From JAAYCB01 sp012744395 (lineage in GTDB: Bacteria; Planctomycetota; Planctomycetia; Pirellulales; Thermoguttaceae): DNA of 19,226 nt. Below the pieces are notes generated by a model, which saw only the letters and a program-made list of their open reading frames with translations, had not been told where the DNA came from and made no database searches. The translations under genes and the position numbers were made by a program. The DNA lies in the NCBI GenBank assembly GCA_028703175.1, contig JAQVNJ010000121.1, forward strand, positions 1 through 19,226, read 5' to 3'. Numbering within the stretch: position 1 is the stretch's first letter; every line of letters starts with the position of its first letter. This document shows, piece after piece, positions 8,050 through 14,395 of this stretch.

Positions 8050-8653
8050 GCGCGCTCCTGTCTATGATCCGTTGCCTCGCCGTTTCGAGCTGCTTGGCGA
8101 TCGAGCCGTCAAACACCGTATCGCCGACGCGAACGACGGCTCCTCCAATCAATTCGGAATCCACCCGCCAGTGCACGACCGGCTCGCCCTTCAGCCAGCC
8201 GCGCAGGCTTGCGGTGATCGCCTCGGCCTGCTCGCCGGGCACCGGGGCGGCCGTGACCAGTTCCACGGCGACCCGCCCGCGAGCCTTGTCGTAAACGCCG
8301 CGCGCCTGCCGCTGGATCGCCCGCAGGCAGTCCAGCCGGCCGTGGCGCGAGACGACCTTGAGAAACCGGAGCAGCAGCGGCGAGCCGTGCGCCGCGAGCG
8401 TCCGCTCGAGAATCCCCACCTTTTCTTCGTGGGAGATCAGCGCCGATGCAAGCAACCGCTCGAACTCCGGCTGGCGGTCAAGCACGTCCGCGATCAGCGA
8501 GTCGAGTTCGGCGAGCACCGACTCGGTGGCGCCGGCGTTCTCCGCGGCCCCGAACAGCGCTTCGGCATAGACGGCCGCCACCTGCTCGACTCCGACATCC
8601 GGAGTGAACCTGGCGGCGAACTCGGCATCGCGTGCGGTGGAGTCTTCAGCCAT
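8000..8653 (-). CDS. atpH: F1Fo ATP synthase subunit delta
   Basis: Delta/OSCP subunit (217 aa) of the peripheral stalk, which joins the top of F1 to the b subunits. After an N-terminal extension (about 1-23) comes the helical N-domain (VAAVYAEALFGAAENAG). FLKVVSRHGRLDCLRAIQ follows (about 97-114), then the typical C-terminal part VDSELIGGAVVRVGDTVFDG (about 163-182) and a final helix. The last 16 or so residues (HEIQSRRDRFGDPAGN) extend beyond the usual family end and are encoded inside atpA by a 50-nt out-of-frame overlap. The gene begins 17 nt after the atpF stop. Confidence 0.96.
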   Translation of the reverse strand: MAEDSTARDAEFAARFTPDVGVEQVAAVYAEALFGAAENAGATESVLAELDSLIADVLDRQPEFERLLASALISHEEKVGILERTLAAHGSPLLLRFLKVVSRHGRLDCLRAIQRQARGVYDKARGRVAVELVTAAPVPGEQAEAITASLRGWLKGEPVVHWRVDSELIGGAVVRVGDTVFDGSIAKQLETARQRIIDRSAHEIQSRRDRFGDPAGN

Positions 8654-8670
8654 CGTCTCGTCGCTTCCAC

Positions 8671-9351
8671 TCAGTTCCTGCCCGGCTCAAACCTGGCGAA
8701 CTCGGCAACCGCCTCGTCAATCAGCGTCGAGTGGTCGGCGGGGGTCAGCTCCGCCCGCACGATCTTGCCGGCAAGCTGCACGGCCAGCGTCGCGCTCTGC
8801 CTGGCCAGGTCCTGGAGCGCGCCGGCGGTGGCCAGTTCGATGTCGGCGACCGCCCGGCGTCTCTCCGCCTCGGCCTCGCCGCGGGCGCGGGCGACGATCT
8901 GCTGGCCGGCCTGCTCCGCTTCGTGTTTCGCCTGGTCGATCAACTGGCGGATCTCCGCGTCGGCGGAGGCCAACTTCCGCTGGTAATCGGCCAGCAGCGC
9001 CCGGGCGTCCGTGTTGGCCTTCTCCGCCGCGGCGATCTCGCCCGCAATCCGCTGCTCCCGCTTGTCGAGCCCGTCGGCGATCGGGCCCCAGGCAAACTTG
9101 CCCAGCACGAACAGTAAGACCACGAACACGGCGCCGGTCCAAAGGGCCAGGTCGGTCTTCCAGTCGAGCGGGTTGAGGTCGGGTTGGCCGTGCCCGGCGT
9201 CCTCCGCGACGGCCGCTGCGCCGGCCGCTGCGCGGCCGCTTTCCGCCAGACCCGCCGCCTCGCCGCCAGCCGCGGCGGCCCGCCCGGGGCCCTGGCAGGC
9301 AGCCAGGGCGGCGAGCACCAACCCCGTGCGTATCGCCCTTCGGATGAACAT
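8671..9351 (-). CDS. atpF: F1Fo ATP synthase subunit b, with lipoprotein-like N-terminus
   Basis: Subunit b (226 aa) of the peripheral stalk. One membrane helix (about 67-86, LALWTGAVFVVLLFVLGKFAW) is followed by a long charged, Ala/Glu/Arg-rich coiled coil (about 92-210). Unusually, the protein starts with MFIRRAIRTGLVLAALAACQ. That is a positively charged n-region, a hydrophobic stretch and an LAAC lipobox with Cys19, followed by about 45 Ala/Gly-rich residues before the membrane helix. This suggests signal-peptidase processing, perhaps lipidation, which is an inference. The ATG at 9351 has GAGGTG 9 nt upstream; a longer frame to 9408 lacks this support. It lies 132 nt after atpE. Confidence 0.95.
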   Translation of the reverse strand: MFIRRAIRTGLVLAALAACQGPGRAAAAGGEAAGLAESGRAAAGAAAVAEDAGHGQPDLNPLDWKTDLALWTGAVFVVLLFVLGKFAWGPIADGLDKREQRIAGEIAAAEKANTDARALLADYQRKLASADAEIRQLIDQAKHEAEQAGQQIVARARGEAEAERRRAVADIELATAGALQDLARQSATLAVQLAGKIVRAELTPADHSTLIDEAVAEFARFEPGRN

Positions 9352-9463
9352 CGTCGTTTGCACCTCAGCGTGGAACCATTGCCGTCGGCCCGCGAGAGCT
9401 CTCGGCATCGCGCGAAAACACCTAGTTTCCCGGCAATCCAGACCGGCCGCGGAGGCCGCCCCG

Positions 9464-9483
9464 CCCTGCCCTGCCCTGCCCCG
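9464..9483 (-). other. G-quadruplex-type motif directly after the atpE stop
   Basis: On the coding (minus) strand the bases immediately after the atpE TGA read CGGGGCAGGGCAGGGCAGGG: four G-runs separated by CA, followed by more G-runs. This fits the G3+N1-7 pattern for a G-quadruplex, in the mRNA as well as in DNA. It lies in the atpE-atpF spacer, where it could affect mRNA stability or the ratio of c to b subunit. The same 20 bases recur, reversed relative to the gene, at 16415-16434. Formation of a quadruplex is predicted only from the pattern. Confidence 0.7.
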
Positions 9484-9813
9484 TCATTCGCCCAGGAACA
9501 GCGTCAACAGGCAGACGATCAGGCCGAAGAACGTCGCCCCTTCAATCAAGGCCGCGGCAACAATCATTGCCGTATTGATGTTCCCCGCGACTTCGGGCTG
9601 GCGAGCCATGCTCTCCACCGCCGAGGAGCCGATCTTGGAGATGCCGTAGGCGGCGCCGATGATGATCATGCCGCAGCCAAACGCGGTGCCCAGGTAGATC
9701 AGGGCGCTGCCCGCGGCGGCCGCGCCGCCCGCGGCCTCGTCCGCCGCCAAGGCCGGCGCCGCGCAGAGGAAGAATGCAACACTCATCGCGGCGAGCACTG
9801 CTAGCTTGTTCAC
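9484..9813 (-). CDS. atpE: F1Fo ATP synthase subunit c, with signal peptide
   Basis: Subunit c (109 aa), the ring proteolipid that carries ions through the membrane. The mature part has two helices: helix 1 about 37-66, a polar loop with RQPE at 71-74, and helix 2 about 80-106 with the ion-binding carboxylate E91. The Gln, Ser/Thr and Tyr ligands of Na+-type c subunits are replaced (Ile in helix 1; Gly, Ala and Phe around E91), so proton use is inferred. The first 24 or so residues (MNKLAVLAAMSVAFFLCAAP, then ALA-ADEA) look like a cleavable Sec signal peptide. The start is GTG 9813, supported by AAGGAG 9 nt upstream. Confidence 0.97.
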   Translation of the reverse strand: MNKLAVLAAMSVAFFLCAAPALAADEAAGGAAAAGSALIYLGTAFGCGMIIIGAAYGISKIGSSAVESMARQPEVAGNINTAMIVAAALIEGATFFGLIVCLLTLFLGE

Positions 9814-9880
9814 GGGTTAACTCTCCTTGATGCAAAGCGTGGGAAGTTGGACTGTGCGGCACGGCGGCCAAGGCCGAAGG

Positions 9881-10690
9881 TTAGTGCTGGTGGATCGCCA
9901 TGCCGATAAACAGCGCGGACAGAAATGTGAAAATGTAGGCCTGGAGGAAGGCCACGAACAGTTCGAGCAGGCTGATCGCCACAGCGCCGCCCAGGCTGCT
10001 CACCGTGACTCCAAGCCAGAGGATCACCAGCGTGTGCGCGGTGGCCGTGATGAACGAAACGATCACGGCCAGCACCAGGTGGCCGGCAAACATGTTCGCC
10101 AGCAGACGCACGGCTAACACGGAATGCTTGATCAGCAGGCCGACCACCTCGATCACGAACAGCATCGGCTTGAGGAAGATCGCCATCGGCCCGGGCAGCT
10201 CCATCTGGGGAACCAGCCCGGTCCAGAAACCCGCGCCCCCGTGGGCCCGCATGCCGGTCCCGACCGTCATCGCAAAAGCGCACATCGCCAAGGCGCCGGT
10301 CACCGACAAGGCCCCGGTCGGCGAGCCCATCCAGGGCACCATCCCGAGAAGGTTGCAGGCGAGCACAAAAAAGAACAAGGTCCAAAGGAACGGCAGGAAC
10401 CGATCGGCGTCCTTCCCGCCAATCGCCGGCCGGGCAACCTCGTTGCGGATGAACAGCAGGATCGACTCAAGCAGATTCCAGACCCGGCCGCGAGGCGCCC
10501 CGCCGCCGCGCATCCGCCGTGCCAACGGCACGAAGATCAGGATCAACAGCAGTGCGGCCACCCCCTCCAAGACCATGAACTTGGTGACCTGGATGCCAAA
10601 AATCCTCGGCAACTCCACGTGCCCACCAAACGGAAAATGGAAACCGTGGGCGTCTTTCACGTGGCCGGCTATCTCGCCTAGATCAAACAT
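9881..10690 (-). CDS. atpB: F1Fo ATP synthase subunit a
   Basis: Subunit a (269 aa), the stator channel protein beside the c-ring. Membrane segments lie at about 34-57, 99-121, 128-146, 170-190, 196-222 and 224-262. The essential arginine is R195 in LAVRLLANMFAGH, the family signature, and E/Q-containing final helices (LLELFVAFLQAYIFTFLSAL) are present. Length is normal. ATG 10690 overlaps the end of the atpI-like gene by 8 nt with no good ribosome binding site, so translation is probably coupled. atpE follows after 67 nt. Confidence 0.97.
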   Translation of the reverse strand: MFDLGEIAGHVKDAHGFHFPFGGHVELPRIFGIQVTKFMVLEGVAALLLILIFVPLARRMRGGGAPRGRVWNLLESILLFIRNEVARPAIGGKDADRFLPFLWTLFFFVLACNLLGMVPWMGSPTGALSVTGALAMCAFAMTVGTGMRAHGGAGFWTGLVPQMELPGPMAIFLKPMLFVIEVVGLLIKHSVLAVRLLANMFAGHLVLAVIVSFITATAHTLVILWLGVTVSSLGGAVAISLLELFVAFLQAYIFTFLSALFIGMAIHQH

Positions 10691-11144
10691 GCTCGGACGG
10701 CTCGCTTGGACCAGACGGCTCAGAATCCCGCAGCGCCACTCTCACCGACATAACGCTCAAGTAGACCTCGATCGACAGGAGTGCCGGGTAAAACACCACA
10801 AGATATAGCAAAATGCCCGCTTCTGCCAGCGGCTCGACCGCGATTTGCAGGACCACGCCGCCCAGCAGCGGGATTCCCATCCGCGGCAACATGCCGCCTA
10901 ACGTGCGTACAATCAACAACTTAGGTCCAGGAAACGCCGCGTTCCAGGCCATCGCCACCAGCCCGCCGGAAAAACACAACAGTCCTCCCGCCGTCGCGGC
11001 AGCCACTCCCTCCATACCGCTGATCACCCACGCAACTGGCAAGACCAGAAGCAAGATCGCCACCGTCGCGCCGTAAAGCAGCAGTCCGTGGACCAGAAAG
11101 CCGCCGTGGACCGCTCGCAGCAGAAGATCGCCCTTCGGCCTCAC
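10683..11144 (-). CDS. AtpI-like ATP synthase accessory membrane protein
   Basis: A 153-aa membrane protein with four predicted helices (about 17-41, 46-68, 87-106, 108-132) and a short polar tail (SEPSGPSEPSEHV). Place in the operon, size and four-helix layout match AtpI (ATP synthase I chain), which helps c-ring assembly; sequence similarity is too loose to be certain. The start is GTG 11144, overlapping the TGA of the upstream atpZ-like gene (GTGA). Its own stop overlaps the atpB start by 8 nt. The three genes therefore form a translationally coupled chain. Confidence 0.8.
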   Translation of the reverse strand: MRPKGDLLLRAVHGGFLVHGLLLYGATVAILLLVLPVAWVISGMEGVAAATAGGLLCFSGGLVAMAWNAAFPGPKLLIVRTLGGMLPRMGIPLLGGVVLQIAVEPLAEAGILLYLVVFYPALLSIEVYLSVMSVRVALRDSEPSGPSEPSEHV

Positions 11145-11395
11145 TCGTTCGCGTCCTTCTCGGCTTGGCGCTCTTTTTCACTGATTCGCCTGGCAAATTG
11201 TACCAGGTGAATCATCCCCGCCGTCATCCCGAAAACCACCCCCAAAATCAAGAAAACCATTACGCTGCCGAGTTGCCGGTCAATCCAAAGGCCGACAATG
11301 CCGGGCAGAACCATCTCCAGCGCGATCGACGTCAACTGGGAACTCCATCCCCAGGCCCTGGCGATCCTTGAGCGGTCATCATCGTTCGATCCCAC
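11141..11395 (-). CDS. AtpZ-like small membrane protein (first gene of the atp operon)
   Basis: An 84-aa protein with two membrane helices. ALEMVLPGIVGLWIDRQLGS followed by a second hydrophobic helix, GMTAGMIHLV and QFARR, match the AtpZ/ATPase_gene1 pattern (helix, G-x-W-I/L-D-R-x-L-G, helix). AtpZ works with AtpI in c-ring assembly or Mg/Ca transport in other bacteria. GTG 11395 is chosen because AGGAGG lies 11 nt upstream. A longer frame begins at TTG 11464 but has no ribosome binding site and adds only low-complexity residues. The stop overlaps the start of the atpI-like gene. Confidence 0.8.
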   Translation of the reverse strand: MGSNDDDRSRIARAWGWSSQLTSIALEMVLPGIVGLWIDRQLGSVMVFLILGVVFGMTAGMIHLVQFARRISEKERQAEKDANE

Positions 11396-11499
11396 CCGGT
11401 TGCCATCCTCCTGCACACCCCCCGCTCCACGACCCCCTGGCAGCGAACCGGCACCGTCGCTCAAAACCGCCGCGCCGATTCACCGCCCCACCGACTCGT

Positions 11500-11528
11500 A
11501 GGTTAGTCTCCGTCGGGCGCGGGGTCAA
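11500..11528 (-). promoter_or_regulatory. Weak candidate promoter for the atp operon
   Basis: On the minus strand TTGACC (11528-11523) is followed after 17 nt by TAACCT (11505-11500), about 105 nt before the atpZ-like start. The -35 matches 5 of 6 consensus positions, the -10 only 3 of 6. It is the best sigma70-like pair seen upstream of the operon but could be chance. Confidence 0.25.
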
Positions 11529-11920
11529 ACGCTATCCAACATGCGTCCCAGGCATCACGCGCCGAGCCGCAAGTCGACTCGGAACAGGCCGCATCCGCGC
11601 CTGGCCGGGGACCGGGCAAGTGCCGAGGTTCGTCCTTCCCGTGGCCATGAGCAGGCAGCGCACGACCGCTGCTCAAGGGCCGCTGGACTTCTGGACTTGT
11701 GGATCTGAGCCTTGACGATGCGATTTTGAACCGTTCGGAAGTGCCCCGGCCCGGGGTTTCTGACGAGAACATATGGCACAAATAACTCCCCTATATTCGG
11801 GGGTGGCCATGTTTTTTCAAATCCCGGACCATCCACGGAAGCTCGTCACAAGTCCTTTTTGGACAAAGGAATGCATTGACTGCTCGAGCGCTCACAATTG
11901 GGGCGGGCAGCGCGAAACCG

Positions 11921-11949
11921 TTGCAATCGATGGACCAAGACAGTAGAAT
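11921..11949 (+). promoter_or_regulatory. Candidate promoter for the DUF4912 operon
   Basis: TTGCAA (11921-11926), a 17-nt spacer, then TAGAAT (11944-11949). The -10 matches 5 of 6 and the -35 4 of 6 sigma70 positions. Transcription from here would give a leader of about 350 nt before the GTG at 12309, containing the four hairpins at 12043-12204. Confidence 0.45.
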
Positions 11950-12042
11950 CGGACTTAATGGAACTTCCCGTCTCACTCGAACAGATTCAATCGAGCACCT
12001 GCCAGACGGGCATGTTACTGCAAGACCGTGTCGGTGCCGCTG

Positions 12043-12204
12043 CTTACCCCTCGTTTGGGCAGGGTGCCCAGAGGGGAAAGGAAGGAGCCGGGGGCCCCGC
12101 AAGGGGGCGCTCGTGGCCAGCGTGGACCGGTCTCGGTCCCTCACACGTGGAGGCCAGAGCCGATCCGCTTGCACCCCGCTGGCGGCCGCGGCCGGCCGGC
12201 GGGG
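12043..12204 (+). ncRNA. Candidate structured leader RNA: four consecutive hairpins
   Basis: Four stems can be read directly. P1: CCCCTC (12047-12052), bulge GTT, TGGGCA, loop GGG, TGCCCA, GAGGGG (to 12076), extendable by 3 bp to 12043-12080 across one mismatch. P2: GAGC/GCTC (12085-12112) enclosing a CCCC/GGGG stem capped by a GCAA tetraloop. P3: GGCC (12115) pairing with GGCC (12152), CGTG with CACG, and GACCG/CGGTC around loop GTCT. P4: CCCCGCTGGC (12174-12183) with GCCGGCGGGG (12195-12204), 10 bp with one G-U pair. No match to RNase P, tmRNA, SRP RNA or a known riboswitch was recognised. It may be a regulatory leader, a small RNA or simply GC-rich sequence. Confidence 0.35.
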
Positions 12205-12295
12205 AAGAGGCATAGCGTTTAGGTCATGGACGGGACCGCACAAAGAACCGACCCAACCCCAGCGCCGCTCCCACCTACCCCATGCGGCATTCCCC

Positions 12296-12301
12296 GGAGG
12301 T
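12296..12301 (+). promoter_or_regulatory. Ribosome binding site deciding the DUF4912 start
   Basis: GGAGGT sits 7 nt before GTG 12309. It lies inside the longer frame that begins at ATG 12282, which itself has no ribosome binding site, so GTG 12309 is the likelier start. Confidence 0.7.
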
Positions 12302-12308
12302 GACCCCT

Positions 12309-13484
12309 GTGATCACTGCTGCCAAACTCAGGTCGCACACGGTCAAAGTCCTCGCTGCGACGGCAAAGAAGAAAGGAATTTCCGGGTGGCACGAGATGAG
12401 AAAGGAGGAATTGGTCCAGGCTCTGATCAAGAGAGTCCGCAGCGAACAGGGGCAGAAAGGAAGGAAGGCCGCCAATGGGCAGCCGCGCGGCAACGGATCC
12501 GTTAGGTCGGCCGCCGTCGCCAAGAAGAGCCGGGGCGGCAAGCCGAAGGCCGCCGCCAACGGCGGCGCCAGGCACAAGTCCCCCAGGCGCTCCCCGCGCG
12601 TCGAGCAGCGGATCCGCGAGATCAAGGCCCGCATGACCGAATCCAAGGACCTTGCCTATCACTCGGCGCCAGGCGGCAAGGAATACGAAAAAGACCGCGT
12701 GATCGTGATGGTCCGCGATTCCTACTGGCTCCACGCCTACTGGGAGATCACGCGCCAGAGCATCTCCCGGGCGCGCGCCGCGCTCGGCCAGCATTGGCAT
12801 GGGGCTGTCCCCGTCCTCCGCCTCTACGAACTCTCCGAAGAAGGAACCGCCAACTCCGAGCGGGTCGTCGTTCGCGACATCCAGATTCACGGCGGCGTCA
12901 ACAACTGGTACATCGACGTCGATAACCCGCCCAAAGGCTTTCAGATCGACATCGGCTACCTCACCGCGGACGGATCGTTCCTCGGGCTGGCCCGGAGCAA
13001 CGTCGTCATCACTCCCCAATCCGGAGCCGCCGGCGCGGAGGACGGCAACTGGGCCGGCATCGCAAAGGATTTCGACCGCATCTACGCGCTCAGCGGCGGT
13101 TACGACGAGAACTGCAACCATGCCGACCTCAAGGAGCTGTTCGAGGAACGCCTGCACCGCCCGATGGGCTCGCCGATGGTCACCCGTTTCGGTTTGGGCG
13201 CGCAGAACTTGAACCGCGGCCGCCGCCAGTTCCCCTTCAACGTCGACGCCGAATTGATCGTCCACGGGATCACCGATCCGCACGCCCACGTGACGCTCAA
13301 GGGCGAACCCGTGCGGCTCGAACCCGACGGGACCTTTTCCGTCCGGCTGAATCTCCCCGACCGCCGCCAGGTCCTTCCCGTCGTCGCCAGCAGCTCCGAC
13401 GGGGTCGAGCAGCAGACAATCGTGCTCGCCGTCGAACGCAACACGAAGACGATGGAACCAATCATTCGTGAACCGGACGTGTAG
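12309..13484 (+). CDS. DUF4912 protein with Rho_N/SAP-like N-terminus
   Basis: A 391-aa protein in three parts. Residues about 11-43 (VKVLAATAKKKGISGWHEMR, then KEELVQALI) look like a Rho_N/SAP-type helix-extended-loop-helix module, often nucleic-acid binding. Residues 44-100 are a Lys/Arg/Gly/Ala-rich basic linker. From about 115 comes a DUF4912 domain with MVRDSYWLHAYWEIT (134-148), VLRLYEL and NNWYIDVD. A second conserved stretch follows near the C-terminus (GITDPHAHVTLKGEPVRLEP, then DGTFSVRLNLPDRRQVLPVV), a beta-rich Ig-like pattern. The function of DUF4912 is unknown; nucleic-acid contact is inferred only from the N-terminus. First gene of the rightward operon, 47 nt before the UVR-motif gene. 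Confidence 0.92.
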   Translation: MITAAKLRSHTVKVLAATAKKKGISGWHEMRKEELVQALIKRVRSEQGQKGRKAANGQPRGNGSVRSAAVAKKSRGGKPKAAANGGARHKSPRRSPRVEQRIREIKARMTESKDLAYHSAPGGKEYEKDRVIVMVRDSYWLHAYWEITRQSISRARAALGQHWHGAVPVLRLYELSEEGTANSERVVVRDIQIHGGVNNWYIDVDNPPKGFQIDIGYLTADGSFLGLARSNVVITPQSGAAGAEDGNWAGIAKDFDRIYALSGGYDENCNHADLKELFEERLHRPMGSPMVTRFGLGAQNLNRGRRQFPFNVDAELIVHGITDPHAHVTLKGEPVRLEPDGTFSVRLNLPDRRQVLPVVASSSDGVEQQTIVLAVERNTKTMEPIIREPDV

Positions 13485-13531
13485 GGCCATTCCCGCTCAA
13501 TCGCCGGCGGCCTCCGCGCGCAACCAAGCCC

Positions 13532-14317
13532 ATGTCTGACGATATCTCCCACATCCTCGGCGCCTGGCAGTTCAATCCCGACCAGCCGATCGTGCGGATC
13601 ATCCAGGGCAGCGACGGGAAGGACAAGCTACAGATGCGGGTCGACATGGGAATCCTCCAGATGGAGCTCTCCGGCCGGCCCGACGGGCAACGCCCCCACG
13701 GCTGCGAGTCGCTGCTGGATTGGCTCCAGGCACGGCAGCGGGCCTACGAAGACTCCCATCCGGATTCGGCGCCGTTCCTGCTCGACGAAGACGCTTGCAC
13801 GCAGCTCTGGCGCGAAGGCGTCCAATATTACCACCGCTACCTGGCCTTCTGGATGCTCAAACTCTACGAACTCTGCGCGCGCGACACCGCCCGCAGCTTG
13901 CGACTCTTTAATTTCGTTCGTGAGCATGCGCCCGAGGACCACATCAAGATGCACTTCGAGCAGTGGCGGCCTTACGTGATCATGATGCACACCCGCGCGG
14001 TGGCGACCCCCCTGGTCGATGCCGACAGGATTTCCAAAGCTCTGGAGACGATCGACTCGGGCATCGAGCAGATCCAGGAATTCCTCGACTATTACGACCT
14101 GAACGAACACCAGCAGCCGTGCCAGGAATTGCAGAACCTCCAGCGCTGGCGCGACGAGATCCTGGCCGATAAGGAGCTGGCCGCCGATCTGGAGCCCCAG
14201 ACGAGGATCGAACTGCTCCGCCGGCAACTCCGGGGAGCGATCGAGCTCGAAGAGTTCGAGCAGGCGGCCAGGCTCCGCGACGAAATCCGACGGCTCTCCC
14301 AACACGACCCGCCCTGA
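13532..14317 (+). CDS. UVR-motif protein of unknown function
   Basis: A 261-aa soluble, acidic protein. The first 60 or so residues (ILGAWQFNPDQPIVRIIQGS, QMRVDMGILQMELSGRPDG) look beta-rich. Residues about 90-215 are helical, with GVQYYHRYLAFWMLKLYELC and HFEQWRPYVIMMHTRAV. The C-terminus (about 226-256, LLRRQLRGAIELEEFEQAAR, then LRDEIRRL) is a UvrB/UvrC (UVR) motif, a helical hairpin used for protein contacts in UvrB, UvrC, McsA and ClpC-type proteins. The rest has no recognised catalytic motif. ATG 13532 has no clear ribosome binding site, but the frame begins sensibly there. Its position after the DUF4912 gene suggests a joint role. Confidence 0.9.
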   Translation: MSDDISHILGAWQFNPDQPIVRIIQGSDGKDKLQMRVDMGILQMELSGRPDGQRPHGCESLLDWLQARQRAYEDSHPDSAPFLLDEDACTQLWREGVQYYHRYLAFWMLKLYELCARDTARSLRLFNFVREHAPEDHIKMHFEQWRPYVIMMHTRAVATPLVDADRISKALETIDSGIEQIQEFLDYYDLNEHQQPCQELQNLQRWRDEILADKELAADLEPQTRIELLRRQLRGAIELEEFEQAARLRDEIRRLSQHDPP

Positions 14318-14395
14318 AAGCTCGCGCCGAGACACCGCGCCGCCGGCCGACCCGTCCTTTCCTTGCATCAAGAGCAGGTTGAAAGTCGAGAACAC

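Larger units (their letters stand above)
11396..12308. other. Divergent intergenic region between the atp operon and the DUF4912 operon
   Basis: This 913-bp stretch holds no convincing gene. Open frames across it are short-lived alternatives without family signatures or ribosome binding sites. The middle (about 11700-11960) is less GC-rich than its flanks and holds a perfect palindrome CCCCGGCCCGGGG (about 11743) and a TCCTTT/AAAGGA inverted repeat (11853-11870). Candidate promoters face both ways (see separate entries), and the right third is rich in hairpins. Confidence 0.7.

Noticed and set aside
11776..11827. Possible minus-strand promoter with TTGAAA and TATAGG in the low-GC patch
   Set aside because: The spacer is 19 nt and the -10 is poor. 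The pair at 11500-11528 is closer to the gene and better spaced, though also weak.
12040..12110. Possible SRP RNA-like stretch (GGGGAAAGGAAGGAGCC)
   Set aside because: The purine run resembles the SRP RNA helix 8 strand superficially, but the pairing partners and GGAA tetraloop context are absent.
11898..12215. Plus-strand ORF, including a possible leaderless ATG at 11958 just after the TAGAAT box
   Set aside because: The product is low-complexity Gly/Arg/Pro after the first 30 residues, has no family resemblance, and the same DNA is better explained by hairpins.
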